From: Pelobates cultripes
Lineage: Eukaryota; Chordata; Amphibia; Anura; Pelobatidae
Assembly (NCBI GenBank): GCA_933207985.1
Contig: OW240921.1
Location: 21,646,247-21,710,246 of the forward strand
Reading direction: 5' to 3'
Length of the DNA: 64,000 bases
Shown: in pieces, positions 32,254-46,059 of the stretch
Position numbering within the stretch: the stretch's first letter is position 1
Layout of the letters: each line of letters begins with the position of its first letter
Position numbers and translations under genes: made by a program
Notes under the pieces: model-generated
Databases searched by the model: none
The model's input: only the letters and a program-made list of their open reading frames with translations
Told to the model about the DNA's origin: nothing

Positions 32254-32590
32254 TGCTGTGTGAGTGTTAGGGTGCTGTGTCAATGTTAGGGTGCTGGTGT
32301 TAGGGTGCTGTGTGTGTGTTGGGGTGCTGTGCCAATGTTAGGGTGCTGGTGTTAGGGTGCTGTGTGTGTGTTGGGGTGCTGGTGTTAGGATGCTGTGTGA
32401 GTGCTACGGTGCTGTGTGTGTGTTAGGGTGCTGTGTCAATGTTAGGGTGCTGTGTGTGTTAGGGTGCTGGTGTTAGGGTGCTGTGTCAATGTTAGGGTGC
32501 TGGTGTTAGGGTGCTGTGTGTGTGTGTGTGTGTTGGGGTGCTGTGTCAATGTTAGGGTGCTGGGTGAGGGTGATGTGTGTGTTTGCAAGG
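32254..32590. repeat. Minisatellite (gttagggtgctgtgtcaat)
   Basis: About fifteen imperfect units of 12-24 bp around 'gttagggtgctg'. TTAGGG occurs inside but not as a tandem hexamer. Confidence 0.85.
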
Positions 32591-32637
32591 ATTTTACAGC
32601 CATTGGGGAGGCAGGTGAAATGGCACTAATGTGTTTA

Positions 32638-32945
32638 CTAAAAATTATAATAATAATAATAAATACATAATAAATAATAAATACATAATAATAAATAATA
32701 ATAATAATAAATACATAATAATATAAATACATAATAATAAATAATAAATACATAATAATAAATAATAATAATAAATAATAATAATAAATACATAATAAAT
32801 AATAAATACATAATAATAATATTAATATGTAAATACATAATAATAAAATAAAGTACATAGCAAATACATAATAATAATAAATAATATGTAATACATAATA
32901 ATAAATACATAATAATAATAAATACATAATAATAATAAATACATT
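32638..32945. repeat. AT microsatellite (aataataataaatacat)
   Basis: (AAT)n runs punctuated by 'aaatacat' about every 15-30 bp. Tyr/Ile/Leu-rich ORFs on the minus strand are artefacts. Confidence 0.9.
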
Positions 32946-33320
32946 AGCAACCCCTCTATTCTTCTGCTTAGTCTGGAAGAATTAGATGCTGCTGCCAGCC
33001 ATCCCTGGTGGTCCTCGTGGTAAGTGAACTCTAGCCCATAGCAACGGTCCGGATCTTGCGAGAGAAACCCGGCGGAGCTGCAAGTTAGAGCTCCGCCGGG
33101 TCCTCTCTCCCCGCCGGCGGCCGCGTTTGAGTGCATGTGGGCCGGTGAGGGAGATCTTTGATCTCCCCACCGGCCCTTCATGGAACATAGCGGGGCCGGC
33201 GCTCGGATAGCGCCGGCCCTGCATAGACCGGCAGGAGAGATCCTGGGAACTCCCCTGCCGGCCTCGGCTCCACGGCCACCGGGCATTTGCCCGGTGTGCC
33301 CGATGGCCAGTCTGGGCCTG

Positions 33321-33458
33321 GGATAGAGTAATGGCTGTGAGATTTGGCAGCGATTAAACCATTGGATACTTTGGTCACAATTGTTTCAACAGAGTGACGA
33401 GTGCGGAATCCGGACTGAAGCGGGTCAAGCAGTGAGTTGGATTCGAGGAAGTCTCAAA
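33321..33458 (-). mobile_element. L2-like LINE fragment
   Basis: The block 'accattggatactttggtca..gagtgcggaatccggactgaag..gttggattcgaggaagt' matches 47230-47340 of the L2 copy at 46060-48545 in the same orientation. Confidence 0.65.
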
Positions 33459-33459
33459 T

Positions 33460-34430
33460 GCATATAAACTTCCTAGAAAAGGATTTTTCGCTTTATGCAG
33501 TTTTGCAAAAGAAAAGTTCATTGCTATGTCCTCCACAAGATGGACAATATTTCAGCAGTTCAATATGTAAACCGCTTGGGAGGTGCAAAATCCAAACCAC
33601 TGGCGGGCACTGCCAAAGAATTTTGCTCCGATCGATAAATAATTTTGCAAGCAGAATATCTTCCCGGTCTTTCCAATACAGTAGCGGATTGGAATTCGAT
33701 TTAAACGCCCCCTCCCTCCCTAAATATTCTACATGGGATGTTAATCTGGTTCTCCAAGTAATTAAATTTTGGTGTCACCCCAAGATTCAATAATCCCTTA
33801 AATTCATTCACCTAAACACACTGTATTATCTTGCCTCATTTCCTTTAAAAGAGTCTCTGATGTTAGAGATTTAGATTTAAATAATAGTATACTCCTGATG
33901 GTGTTTATTTTTCTATTGTTAGACGCACAAAAACTAATCTCCGCTCTGTTTTCAATCCTTTTTCCGATCATCCTCTTTTATGTGTTGTCAACTGTCTACA
34001 AATATATGAACTCAAAACCTGATCTATTAGACATTTCAATTTCTCTCAATTACTAATCTCTTTTCGCAAGCCTTTTCTTCCTGTCTCTTCTACATCTTTA
34101 GCCAGATGGGTAAGACAAACTATGTCTATGGCAGGTAATGATGTTTCTATATTAGGAGCTCACTCTTCCAGAGGAGCTATGGCTACTAAAGTTTTTCAGG
34201 CAGTGGGATCTTTGTCACTTTGTCAGATTTACTAACAGCTGCAGCTTGGTCTTCAGAATCTACGTTAAAAAGGTTTTATTTTAGACCTAACATGCATATT
34301 TCAAAAGTAGCTTTGCAATTTGATTTACAATTCGTACATATGTTTATCTTTAATCGAGGTCAGAGTTTCAAGATTTGGAACGTTTATTATCCACAGAGTT
34401 TGTTCTATTAATTATTTCTTATAACATTGC
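33460..34430 (+). pseudogene. DIRS-group retrotransposon: RNase H and tyrosine recombinase remnant
   Basis: Around 33535-33690 one frame reads MDNISAVQYVNRLGG then the weakly kept AEYLPG and VADWNS, the RNase H part of a DIRS polyprotein. From about 33890 to 34300 there is a tyrosine recombinase: SIVRRTKT, LARWVRQTM, then ILGAHSSRGAMATK with the catalytic H-x-x-R, and, after a one-base frameshift near 34210, DLLTAAAWSSESTLKRFYF with the nucleophilic Tyr. DIRS elements use this recombinase instead of an integrase. Stops (for example CSDR-stop) and the frameshift show it is dead. Confidence 0.75.
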
Positions 34431-34559
34431 AGCTCGAACGAGGAAGTAAATTTGGGGATCATTCATTATATAGTTCATGCTGGATACTGACTGGCTATTA
34501 AAGATTTCCATTTCAGTTATTGGCTGTTTTTTTTTCTCTATTGTTAACTAAATTTTATT

Positions 34560-35045
34560 TAAATTTCTTTGCTGCCGGAGTTTAGTAAAGAAAGGTAATG
34601 CATAATACTCCTGTCTTTAATAAAATCTATATTTTCTGACGTCAAGACTAGGAAAATCTTTTTTTCCTCCAGAACAATTTCTTTTAGTTTAATCATTAAT
34701 CTGTTGGGAGGGACACCTTTTCCTGCCACAGAAGTTAAGCTCAAAGGACTATAATTTCCAGGCAAAGATTTTGCACTCTTTTTGAATATAGGATCTACAT
34801 CTGCCTTTTCCAATCTTTCAATACAATTCCTGAAAGAAAAGAATTTTGAAAGATTAAATACAGAGGTTCACTTATTTCCACACTTAGCTCCTTAAGTACT
34901 CATGGGTGAATACCGTCAGGACTAAGAACTTTGTTTATATTAACTTTCTTTAGCTGCTTTAGTACCTTGTCTTAAATCAATCATTCACAATTTTTCTGCA
35001 GAAATAATTTGCATATCTCTTGCCATAGGTTCTTCCTTAATATTT
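34560..35045 (-). pseudogene. CR1-like LINE reverse transcriptase fragment
   Basis: On the minus strand the sequence reads NKVLSPDGIHPWVLKEL, then (frame 34813-34559) MEKADVDPIFKKSAKSLPGN and YSPLSLTSVAGK. These are the fingers/palm motifs (PDGIHPRVLKELA, W+..N+.PIFKKG....NYRPVSLTSV.GK) of CR1-type RT. The frame shifts between the two parts. The segment 34681-34955 is repeated at 35879-36152. Confidence 0.7.
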
Positions 35046-35585
35046 ACTGAGGAAAATTAGTTATTTAAAACAATATGGAGCTTCTAGAAAAAGAGAACTA
35101 GTGAACTTTGGTTCAAAATAGGGATTGGCTCTGCTAAATAGGGACACTTGGGAGCACTGTGAATGTGCATACACCTCTTTGAGAGAACGCACACATGGTC
35201 AGAATTTGCTCACAGGTTTTTTGCTTGGGAGGTATGCAGTTACACACACACCTAACTTAGCAGTTATAATTCTTATTTTCTATGTAGGTGCTGCTTTCGC
35301 AGTTAGATACACAGCACCATCTAGTGACCATTTGGAATGCAACAAGAAACCAATACTAATTACAAGCCTTGTGCATTCGAATTTGGGCCTATACACTAAT
35401 CATCCAAATTCCATATCACTGAAGTGCCATACATAATTGTGCAAATGGCTAGCGCAATTACTGAACATGTTCGTATAATTCAGAGTTTCACCCATGGCGC
35501 CCCAAAAAATAAAATGATGATTAATGGGAAAAAAGTTGATTGATTGCTATCAGAAGAAATGGTGCTGCAACAACAGATCATATAG
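35046..35585. other. No gene recognised
   Basis: The ORF at 35125-35436 (+) shows no domain. Nothing else is supported. Confidence 0.35.
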
Positions 35586-35589
35586 TTAT

Positions 35590-35795
35590 AATTATAGAAA
35601 AAGTATGTGATACCGCACTCAAGTATAATTCAAAAAAATTATTTATTTCACAAAAAAAAGCAATATTCTTGATCCTTAGGTTAGTCCCTTTGTGGACAGG
35701 TCTCACCACTTGTTGTTTTGACTTTTACGGTTTTTGCATTATACGTGAGTACGGTATCACATACGTTTTCTATATCCAATTGTAGGTATTTTTTG
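35590..35795. mobile_element. Fold-back repeat
   Basis: The left arm 'attatagaaaaagtatgtgataccgcactc' (about 35592) pairs with the right arm ending near 35790 (gagtacggtatcacatacgttttctatat) with a few mismatches over about 38 bp. It is MITE-like with no coding sequence. Confidence 0.55.
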
Positions 35796-35878
35796 GGCGA
35801 CCTTGATACCAGCACTACCACAGATATGAGAGTGCCAATACATTTGGAATTTTCTATATAGTTACATAGAAACACATT

Positions 35879-36152
35879 CTTTTAGTTTGATCATTAATCT
35901 GTTGGGAGGGACACCTTTTCCTGCCACAGAAGTTAAGCTCAAAGGACTATAATTTCCAGGCAAAGATTTTGCACTCTTTTGGAATATAGGATCTACATCT
36001 GCCTTTTCGAATCTTTCGTTACAATTCCTGAAAGAAAAGAATCTTGAAAGATTAAATACAGAGGTTCACTTATTTCCACACTTAGCTCCTTATGTACTCA
36101 TGGGTGAATACCGTCAGGACTCAGAACTTTGTTTATATTAACTTTCTTTAGT
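35879..36152 (-). mobile_element. Second copy of the CR1-like RT fragment
   Basis: About 274 bp nearly identical to 34681-34955, same orientation, 1.2 kb away. The left junction adjoins 'atagttacatagaaacacat', sequence typical of CR1 3' ends. Confidence 0.7.
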
Positions 36153-36223
36153 TATAATTAGTTTTTTTTTTTATTTAATATTGTTGTGGAACTTCACCCC
36201 CCATAACATATTGCCATCATATA

Positions 36224-36395
36224 CAGGGTGGGCCAAAATTCAGGGTAGGATTTGACAGGTATATAATTGCTAGTAGTTCACTTTTTTTTGGTTGCAGGTA
36301 CATGTTATAACAGAGTCTTGGGAGATTCGTCATGGGTAATTTCAGAAAGGAACGAGTAAAAATATTAAAGTCTGAATACTTTAATTTGGAGTAGA
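36224..36395 (+). mobile_element. Mariner-like transposon, 5' fragment
   Basis: TA (36222-36223) is followed by a terminus CAGGGTGGGCCAAAATTCAG, and at 36332 by an ATG opening MGNFRKERVKILKSEYF. This resembles the N-terminus of mariner-type transposases (M..F..E.RV.I...Y). A stop follows at once, and T2-like sequence begins after 36400. Only the 5' end remains. Confidence 0.5.
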
Positions 36396-36915
36396 TTTAC
36401 TAAACAGTGATTAGTTGTTTTTGGTTTTTTTTATTTGGGCAGTGGAGTGTCCCTATAAATAAATATAGATATTTGGAAATCAAACGTTTTCCTACAATGT
36501 TAATGCATTCTACCCTTCTTTCCAACATCCAACGTTTCCGGTCCAAGAATTCTGTATTAGAATAATTAATGGGGGAAAAAAAAAAAAAAAGACTAAAAAG
36601 TCCCAACCAGAACTACTAACATACAAAAGCAGATTTAGTAAAATGGGTAAATGCGCGAGCATTTTCAGTCTGATTGGACAATTGTACGCTTTTTTTTTTT
36701 TCTCTCATGTCCAAATTGAGTTACAATAAGAAGGCTCCTATGCTTTGAAATGTCCAGAGCCGGTTTTATTTCAATGATAGCATCTGCTAAAGGTGATATC
36801 CTTATTTAATATGACAACACACTGACAAAATGGTGTTTCACTGGTTCAATATATTCATTAAAAAAATATATAGATCAGATTTTCTAGATAATGTTTCTAA
36901 ATATCAAAGCTGGTT
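36396..36915. other. T2-like debris, no gene
   Basis: The stretch around 36400-36450 (tttactaaacagtgat, ggcagtggagtgtcccta) looks like a MITE edge. The remainder is AT-rich and unassigned. Confidence 0.3.
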
Positions 36916-36919
36916 CATC

Positions 36920-37744
36920 TAATTGACCTCTTCCTCTTGCGGCTGGTTCACTACTGACCTCATTTCCTATAGCTTTCATTCACCCTTGATCTTCATGACA
37001 TTACTCTTTCACGATTCTCGGATCTCTCCAAACGATCATTCGGTGTCTCCTTTTCTCGGAACATGTGCTCCCCCATGCCCAAGGCACTGTTTCCTACTTT
37101 ATACTACCTCTCTCAAACTTGCTAATTATTTTAGATTCCACTACTACCCGAATATCAACCAGATATATTTCTCCTCTCAAGCTGTCCTAGAACAAGTCTA
37201 CAGATAGGTTTCTACTAGGGATCGACCGATTATCAGTCTGGCCCATATTCTGTATTTTCAGCAATAACGGTATCGGCCAATAAAGATTCCGTTATTGCAG
37301 ACCAGGGCCGCCATCAGGGTCCTGGGGGTCCCAGCACACTCTTACTTACCTTTCCAGCAGCTGCCCTGTCTAACTCCTGCAACCGCCAGAATGTTGCCAT
37401 GGGTTACCATGGCAACACAGCACATATGCTGCGAGAGTTAGAGAGGGGAAGCTGTTGGAAAGGTAGTTAAGAGTGTGCGTAGAAAGTATTTTTTTCAAAA
37501 TGGAAAAATGTACAGAAAATCTGTATTAAAAAAAAAAATAAAAACACTAAAAATACACCGATCCCTGCTTTCTACCATCTCTAATTGGATGTTCACTGGT
37601 TTTCTAAAACACAAACTTTCCAACATGGAACTTCTTTTCTCTCCTTATAAAACTATTCCTCCTCTCATGGATCTTCCTGCAGCAGCCCATCTTTGCAAGC
37701 TTGCTGTGCTCTTTCTATGCCACTTTACCCTGCCAATTCTACCC
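36920..37744 (+). pseudogene. L2-like reverse transcriptase remnant split by a hAT element
   Basis: Before the insertion the frame (36923-37207) ends NINQIYFSSQAVLEQVYR, matching the region after the YADD box of L2 RT (YADDTQIYLS). After the insertion it continues at 37568 with ISNWMFTGFLKHKLSNMELLFSP, the N-W-M...FLKLN..KTE+LL motif. The pieces are collinear. The catalytic YADD is degraded, and stops are present. Confidence 0.6.
37216..37567. mobile_element. hAT-type element inside L2, itself host to another hAT fragment
   Basis: The ends TAGGGATCGACCGAT / ATACACCGATCCCTG are inverted. Flanking 8-mers GTTTCTAC and CTTTCTAC differ at one base. At 37303 a second hAT terminus, CAGGGCCGCCATCAGGG, of the type seen at 21213, begins inside it and runs with GC-rich palindromic sequence (ccatgggttaccatggcaac) to about 37480. 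Confidence 0.7.
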
Positions 37745-37790
37745 AGGGCCGGTGCAAGGATTTTTGCTGCCCCGATGGTGTAACAACAGA
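37745..37790 (+). mobile_element. hAT terminus fragment
   Basis: CAGGGCCGGTGCAAGGATTT followed by TTGCTGCCCCGATGG. The same terminus, inverted, is at 12240-12277. Confidence 0.45.
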
Positions 37791-37998
37791 ATGTTCAACC
37801 CACATGATACACCGATGTCATGACATTACTTCGAATCATTAGGAATTCATAGTGAAAGTAGACATACTGCCAACATAGCTGAGTTGCTAATACACTTTCA
37901 AGTTTGGTTATATTGGCTTTAAATTCACTCTGAATCTATTTTCAATTCCCACTTTTGTAAATAACCCTGTTAAAAAAAAAAAAAAGTTCAATTATACA

Positions 37999-38440
37999 TT
38001 AAAAGGAACACTACAAGCACCATAATAACAGTATCAAGATCATTTAGACAGTTGGTCAAGGATAAACTAGGAATAGTATATGTGCAACTGCACTCACTCC
38101 CACAAATCTGAGGCAGGGTGCTTGCTGAGCCGGAATCAAACACCAGATTTCCAAACATTAGCAAAGTAAGAGGTCCAGGCACTCCTTGGTTCAAGACAGG
38201 CACTTTATTAGGAACCACAACAGCAACGTTTCGACCCCAAAAGGTCTTTGTCAAACGTTGCTCTTGTGGTTCCTAATAAAGTGCCTGGACCTCTATTACT
38301 TTAAGGATAAACTAAGAGCAGAGTTTGTCACTCTCACACTGGTTATCTGTTGACAGAAAAAGTATGTCTGTTTATCCTTGTAAAATTAATGCATGTGTGC
38401 TTTAGTAATGTGAACTTTGGTGACTTTAGTGGTCCTTTAA
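37999..38440. mobile_element. T2-like MITE enclosing a palindrome
   Basis: TTAA at 37999-38002 and 38437-38440, with the ends AAGGAACACTACAAGCACC / GACTTTAGTGGTCCTT. Inside, 38198-38231 (aggcactttattaggaacca...) is inverted at 38252-38286 with a 20-bp loop, 'gaccccaaaaggtctttgtc'. A further partial T2 end pair follows at 38480-38530. Confidence 0.6.
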
Positions 38441-38540
38441 ATTGAGGGAGATATATAATTAAATAACTCTCCCTTAATTTAAAAGGACCACTAAAGTCAA
38501 TTTCTTCTCAATGGGTGCAGTGGTCCTTTAGGTTTAACCC

Positions 38541-39755
38541 TACAAGATAAGAATATTCGTTTCTGCAAAGCGGCAGTTGATACATTGAAGTGTTGAAAGT
38601 GCCTGTGTATTGGCTGTCACACTAAACCACTAGAGGCACTTCTGCTTCAACTGAGAAACATGTTTTGCAGGTTATAGGAAAGCATTGGATTTAATGTTTT
38701 ACTATTAAACGCATTGGATGTATATGGATAGAGACAGTGGCATTCAAAATACAGGTTCTTATTCCAACGTTGGTGTTCCTTTAACTCTTGCCTACAAAAC
38801 GTCAGCAACTCTACCCACCGCTATATTTATTCACCAATTCATATGTATACGTTTTGACACCACTGACCATCTCATGTCCACAGCTTTAGCTGCATCATTA
38901 ACTTGCTCTTACAAGCTACATTTGACCCAACGGGCTTCTTCATTTGCCGCTTACAGATGGTACAGAAGAAGTTCTCTATAACTACAGTATATAATTTAAA
39001 AGGATCACATCCGGAACTAGTTTTGGTACTGGAAATTCCCTGGAAGTCCTAACCTGGTGTCCACTCCCTGTCCAACGGAGATGGTATGCTGCAGTAATAG
39101 GCTTGTTCATTAGCTGAGAGCTTCTGGCTCTCTGTAGCCTGTAGTCGAGGTGCAGAGCACTGACCACCTCTGATTTGTATTTAGATAGGCTTTGGTAAAC
39201 GGACAATGCAGCAAACGTAAAAAAAAAAAAAAAAAAAATTATGTATGTGGAACCTTAGTACATTCAAGACCTTATTGGCCTCAAATTGCAGTCCCTAAAT
39301 TCCAATCTGCCATCTTCCCATCATTTTATAATTGAAATATATTCTCACCATGGAAACCTGGAACTGTCGTGACTAGATCCTCTGTCAGCCAATACAGGCG
39401 ATAAAATCCACCAAATAAAAGCACATTTACCATTACTGTAGTTTATAAATGAAATCTCAAAATTTAGAGAAAAACTCCAATAAATTAGCACGTTGCAAGT
39501 CCTGTGAACGTATTCAGTCAGAAGCTCAATAGACCAGGGTTTGACATCTCAGTTTACTAAAGCTCCCCCAAAAACCGTTCCAACAAATTACTTACTCACC
39601 TGGCACAACGCATGCTAAAATAAAAAAAGTAAATGTGTAAAATAAAGTTCCAGACAGTTTACGGCCGCTTCAACACTACATCTGTTACAGAGCCGGTGCT
39701 TTACATTTATAGTCAAAGAATATACAAGAATGAGAAGGCCAGGGTATTTGGAAAC
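38541..39755. other. No gene recognised; downstream of rps19
   Basis: No exon or complete repeat was supported. An A-tract lies at 39218-39238. This is the intergenic region beyond the rps19 polyadenylation signals. Confidence 0.4.
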
Positions 39756-39761
39756 TGGATG

Positions 39762-39775
39762 TTTATTAGTTTATT
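39762..39775 (-). terminator. rps19 polyadenylation signals
   Basis: Two AATAAA hexamers on the minus strand (39775-39770 and 39767-39762), 8 and 16 nt after the stop codon. A very short 3' UTR is usual for ribosomal protein mRNAs. Confidence 0.8.
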
Positions 39776-39782
39776 TATGATA

Positions 39783-43879
<4,097 letters not shown>

Positions 43880-44213
43880 CTAAAAAAAAAAAAAAATTCT
43901 GGATGTTACACAAGAAATTATACAATTAAAGTTGTCTGATACACCTAAAACTCTCAGCAACTAGCCAAAATCTTAAGACACCAAGAGAGGTTTCATTGTG
44001 TGCTGTGCAAGACCAAAAAAAAAAGCCAATATCACTTATGCAGAAGCCTCCTCAAACACCCCCTAGTGTGTCTGGCTGCATCAGTTCTTATACCATACCT
44101 CCACCCACAAACAAAAATCTATTATAATAGGCAGCTTTAGAAGTATTAGATCTTCAACAATTCAGGAGAACTAGGAGCAAAACCATTGATGGCTACCTTT
44201 AGTAGGGCTCTCA

Positions 44214-44395
44214 GCCAGCCATGTGCTAATACCATTGAATGACTCTCAGCCAGCCATGTGCTAATACCATTGATTGACTCTCAGCCAGCCATGTGCTAAT
44301 ACCATTGATTGACTCTCAGCCAGCCATGTGCTAATACCATTGATTGACTCTCAGCCAGCCATGTGCTAATACCATTGATTGACTCTCAGGACACT
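44214..44395. repeat. 35-bp minisatellite in rps19 intron 1
   Basis: Five head-to-tail copies of a 35-bp unit (cagccagccatgtgctaata + ccattgattgactct) at 44214, 44249, 44284, 44319 and 44354, differing by one or two bases. A sixth, diverged half-unit follows. It lies about 400 bp inside the transcription unit. Confidence 0.95.
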
Positions 44396-44774
44396 CAGCC
44401 AGCCATGTGCCTGGCTGGGAGTCCTTGGGAGTGCTGTATAAGGAGTGCTAGCATGCAGCCATTACCCAGCATGGTGTGTGCTATATGATTAGGGGATTAA
44501 AGCCAATCTCCCACCATTAGCAGGTCACGTGGGGCAGTGTATGGGCCTGGGGGGAGCAATGAGGGATCTCAGACAGGGACAGGAAGCAGCAGCAGCCGCC
44601 CGCCGGAGCCCCATGGCCACGCTGCACAACGGAGCCGAGTCCCCAGAATGTGAAATACACCCCCCGGGCAGCACCACACTGCCAGCCCCCGGCCAAGGCC
44701 CTCCCCGCCCGTCACAAATCCAGGAAAATCCCCGGCTTCCAGCCCTTGCTAGGCCTCACACAGGCCGCGCTCAC

Positions 44775-44950
44775 CTTCTCTCTGTGCAGGCGAGAAGGGA
44801 AAAGGGACCAACGGGGTCTCCCGTGCGCAGAAGAAGGGTTACGCGGTGACGTCACGAGAGCTGGCGAAAACGAACACAGCGATTGGTCAGGAGATTGGAA
44901 GCCGGGGGGGAGTGGCTAACTGCGTCTCAGACCTCGATTGGGTTTGGAAC
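44775..44950 (-). promoter_or_regulatory. rps19: rps19 promoter, 5' TOP start and untranslated exon 1
   Basis: On the minus strand CCCTTTTCCCTTCTCG (44806-44791) is a 5' terminal oligopyrimidine tract, the element that couples ribosomal protein translation to mTOR signalling. It is followed by a short exon that ends at AGAAG|GTGAGC (donor 44774/44773). Just upstream are a perfect CRE palindrome TGACGTCA (44847-44854), TGCGCA (44824-44829, NRF1-like), and CCAAT boxes read as gattgg at 44881, 44893 and about 44937. There is no TATA box, as usual for this gene class. The exact start base is inferred. Confidence 0.85.
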
Positions 44951-45544
44951 GCAGAGCAGGCTCACTTCCGCCTCTCAGCATGCTGTCATGGAATGCAGAG
45001 TGAATTTCGAATTATAGGCAAAAAAAAACCAAAAACCAAAACAACTAATCAGAAAGACTCACAGCTGTGCTTTCATTTATTATTATTATTATTATTATTG
45101 GCTTAAAATATGAGATTATTTAAAATTTCTGACAAGTTACACTTAGGGTTGGTCAGATTGGAGGGAAATAAAATGAATATGGATATATTGATATATTGTG
45201 GCTAAAATAGTCCTTCCCCCCAAATCATCTATATTAACCTGGTGACCAGTGAGACTGTGTGAGTAATGCAGTGAATACCTCCTAAGTGTCCCTATTTAGG
45301 AAGGACAGTCTCTATTTTGATCCCAAATCCCTCTGTCCCTCTTTTCTATCCCAATGTCCAACTTTTCTAGAGGCTCCGTATCCAAACCTGCATGGTGCCC
45401 GAGAGAAAACTGTGGGGTTTAACTGTTAACCGTTAACGGTTTAGCCCTTGAAGTAAGCTGGCATCAGGGACCTTCTAGCACCATAACAACTTCATTCCGA
45501 TTTCTAATTTTCCTGTAGATACAGCAAAAAAATTAATAAAATAA
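44951..45544. other. Intergenic, no gene seen
   Basis: Contains an (ATT)n run at 45078-45100 and, at 45420-45500, one arm of the palindromic repeat found at 29585-29950. No coding sequence is supported. Confidence 0.4.
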
Positions 45545-46057
45545 AAAGAACACTCAAAGCACCGATACAGTACCAGTCTGCTGGTACTGTATTGGTGTAC
45601 GTAGTCAAGCTGTTTTAGAATGGTTTGATTTCTTACAGGTCTGCTGGGTGCTGTTCCTCGCCTTCATAACTTCAGCCATAAAACTTGAAGCTTTGCCCCT
45701 CTTAGCCAATGCACAGCAGAGTTTAGCTCAGGAGGGCTAATGGAAGTTCCATGTAAGCTCATTGAGCAGGGTCCTCAACCCCTCTGTTCCTGTGTGTCCA
45801 ACTTGTCTGGTTACAACTACATGTCTGTTCGTCCACCCATTGTAAAGCGCTGCGGAATTTGACGGCGCTCTATAAATATCATAATAATAATAATATAAAT
45901 TCTTGCTCTCCCACGTTAGTAGGGGAGATGGGGAGTAGCCCCCAGCACACCCCAAATAAGAAGTAAAACCATTCAAAAACATACTTAAAATAGGGAGGGG
46001 TCATTAAGGCACCATAACAACTACAGCAAACTGAAATTATTGTGGTGCTTGGAATGT
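45545..46057. mobile_element. T2-like MITE with an L2-type tail inserted
   Basis: The left edge 'aaagaacactcaaagcacc' and right edge 'ggtgcttggaatgttgcctt' are inverted, with a palindrome 'gatacagtaccag..ctggtactgtat' next to the left. From 45753 to 45900 it contains the plus-strand L2-type 3' tail (taagctcattgagcagggtc ... ggcgctctataaat, AAT-rich end). Confidence 0.5.
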
Positions 46058-46059
46058 TG

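Larger units (their letters stand above)
32254..33320. mobile_element. hAT-type element, left end in gap, with internal arrays
   Basis: The right terminus, inverted, reads CAGGCCCAGACTGGCCATCG, a common hAT terminus in fish and frogs. The interior shows the plan of the element at 21213: GT-rich array (32254-32590), AAT-rich array (32638-32945), then GC-rich palindromes (33060-33290, for example ggcggagctgcaag..agctccgcc, gggatctt/gatctcccc, gccggcgctcgg/gcgccggc). L2 sequence resumes immediately at 33321. Confidence 0.65.

Noticed and set aside
32254..32590. Interstitial telomere repeat (TTAGGG)
   Set aside because: TTAGGG appears only as part of a longer gttagggtgctg unit and is not in hexamer tandem.
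32442..33286. Tyr/Ile/Leu-rich minus-strand ORFs resembling membrane proteins
   Set aside because: They arise from AAT microsatellite translation; the apparent hydrophobic helices are artefacts.
44214..44395. CRISPR-like array of 35-bp repeats
   Set aside because: Units are directly adjacent without spacers, in a vertebrate intron: a minisatellite.
44529..45106. Plus-strand ORFs of 83-106 codons across the rps19 promoter
   Set aside because: They are opened by GC-rich promoter sequence; the minus-strand TOP tract, CRE and donor explain the region.
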